A stretch of 5,854 bases of DNA. Source: Gammaproteobacteria bacterium. Lineage in GTDB: Bacteria > Pseudomonadota > Gammaproteobacteria > S012-40. The notes beneath the pieces were generated by a model. The model did not search any database. It saw only the letters and a program-made list of their open reading frames with translations, and had not been told where the DNA came from. The first letter of the stretch is position 1, and each line of letters opens with the position of its first letter. Shown one piece after another: positions 5,719-5,854 of this stretch. The DNA is taken from NCBI GenBank assembly GCA_015491615.1, contig WFVN01000142.1:1-5854 (forward strand), written 5' to 3'. Both the position numbers and the translations under genes were made by a program.

Positions 5719-5854
5719 ATGGCAAGGCACGTTCTGAAACAGGCCGTTTCCATCGCGATCCTGTCGCTGACGGCGGGCTGTACCCACTTCACCATCACCC
5801 CGGGCGCCTTCGCCCCACCGTCCCCCCCGGCACCGGCGGCGACCAGCGAAACAC
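5719..5854 (+). CDS. Putative lipoprotein (N-terminus only), function unknown
   Basis: The first 45 codons are present and the frame is open to the right edge. The start at 5719 is supported by GGAGAG (5708-5713), 5 bases upstream. The protein begins MARHVLKQAV and continues through a hydrophobic core to LTAGC (17-21), an acceptable lipobox with Cys21 as the lipidated residue. Residue +2 is Thr, not Asp, so outer-membrane sorting by Lol is expected if it is a lipoprotein. The mature part runs THFTITPGAFAPP and then a Pro/Ala-rich segment (residues 33-45), which looks like a flexible linker before a domain that lies outside the window. It is too short to identify; it may be a tether for a peptidoglycan-binding or motility-related domain, but that is a guess. 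It is divergent from the VWA-like gene. Confidence 0.75.
   Translation, partial: MARHVLKQAVSIAILSLTAGCTHFTITPGAFAPPSPPAPAATSET

Noticed and set aside
5060..5725. Minus-strand open frame of 221 codons overlapping the VWA-like gene
   Set aside because: Its composition (Pro/Arg/Ser/Trp-rich) is that of a frame-shifted reading. The other frame has a signal peptide, a ribosome site and a coherent fold pattern.

Overview
The window is high-GC chromosomal DNA, most likely from a gammaproteobacterium. The UvrD protein matches the gammaproteobacterial DNA helicase II along its whole length, including the MDV start and the C-terminal Tudor-like domain. The other genes (a Tat-exported TRAP-transporter binding protein, two other exported proteins and a lipoprotein) fit a Gram-negative cell. 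I cannot name a genus. I see no tRNA, rRNA, CRISPR array, insertion sequence, integrase or att site.

Layout from left to right. (1) 1-108, minus: the N-terminus of a DctP-type TRAP solute-binding protein that runs off the left edge. (2) 109-188: a divergent intergenic region with a sigma70-like promoter and a small inverted repeat. (3) 189-1223, plus: an NAD(P)H:quinone reductase-like MDR oxidoreductase carrying an internal 15-residue tandem duplication. It ends 8 bp from the convergent gene. (4) A minus-strand cluster read from right to left: an exported, degenerate VWA-like protein (5549-4728), then uvrD (4677-2527), then a TraF_2/PorV-like outer-membrane beta-barrel protein (2497-1232). 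The gaps are only 50 and 29 bp, so co-transcription is likely. (5) 5550-5718: a divergent intergenic region with FliA (sigma28)-like elements facing both ways. (6) 5719 to the right edge, plus: the start of a lipoprotein with a proline-rich linker.

The minus-strand genes do not form an obvious pathway. UvrD is a cytoplasmic DNA-repair helicase, while its neighbours are cell-envelope proteins. The left part (TRAP binding protein and MDR reductase, divergently arranged) could be a solute-uptake and redox pair, but this is inference. I found no convincing undescribed multi-gene system. The points most worth a second look are the uncharacterised VWA-like protein with its possible flagellar-type promoter, the unusual uvrD translation-initiation region (hairpin touching the AUG, no Shine-Dalgarno), and the in-frame duplication in the MDR enzyme.
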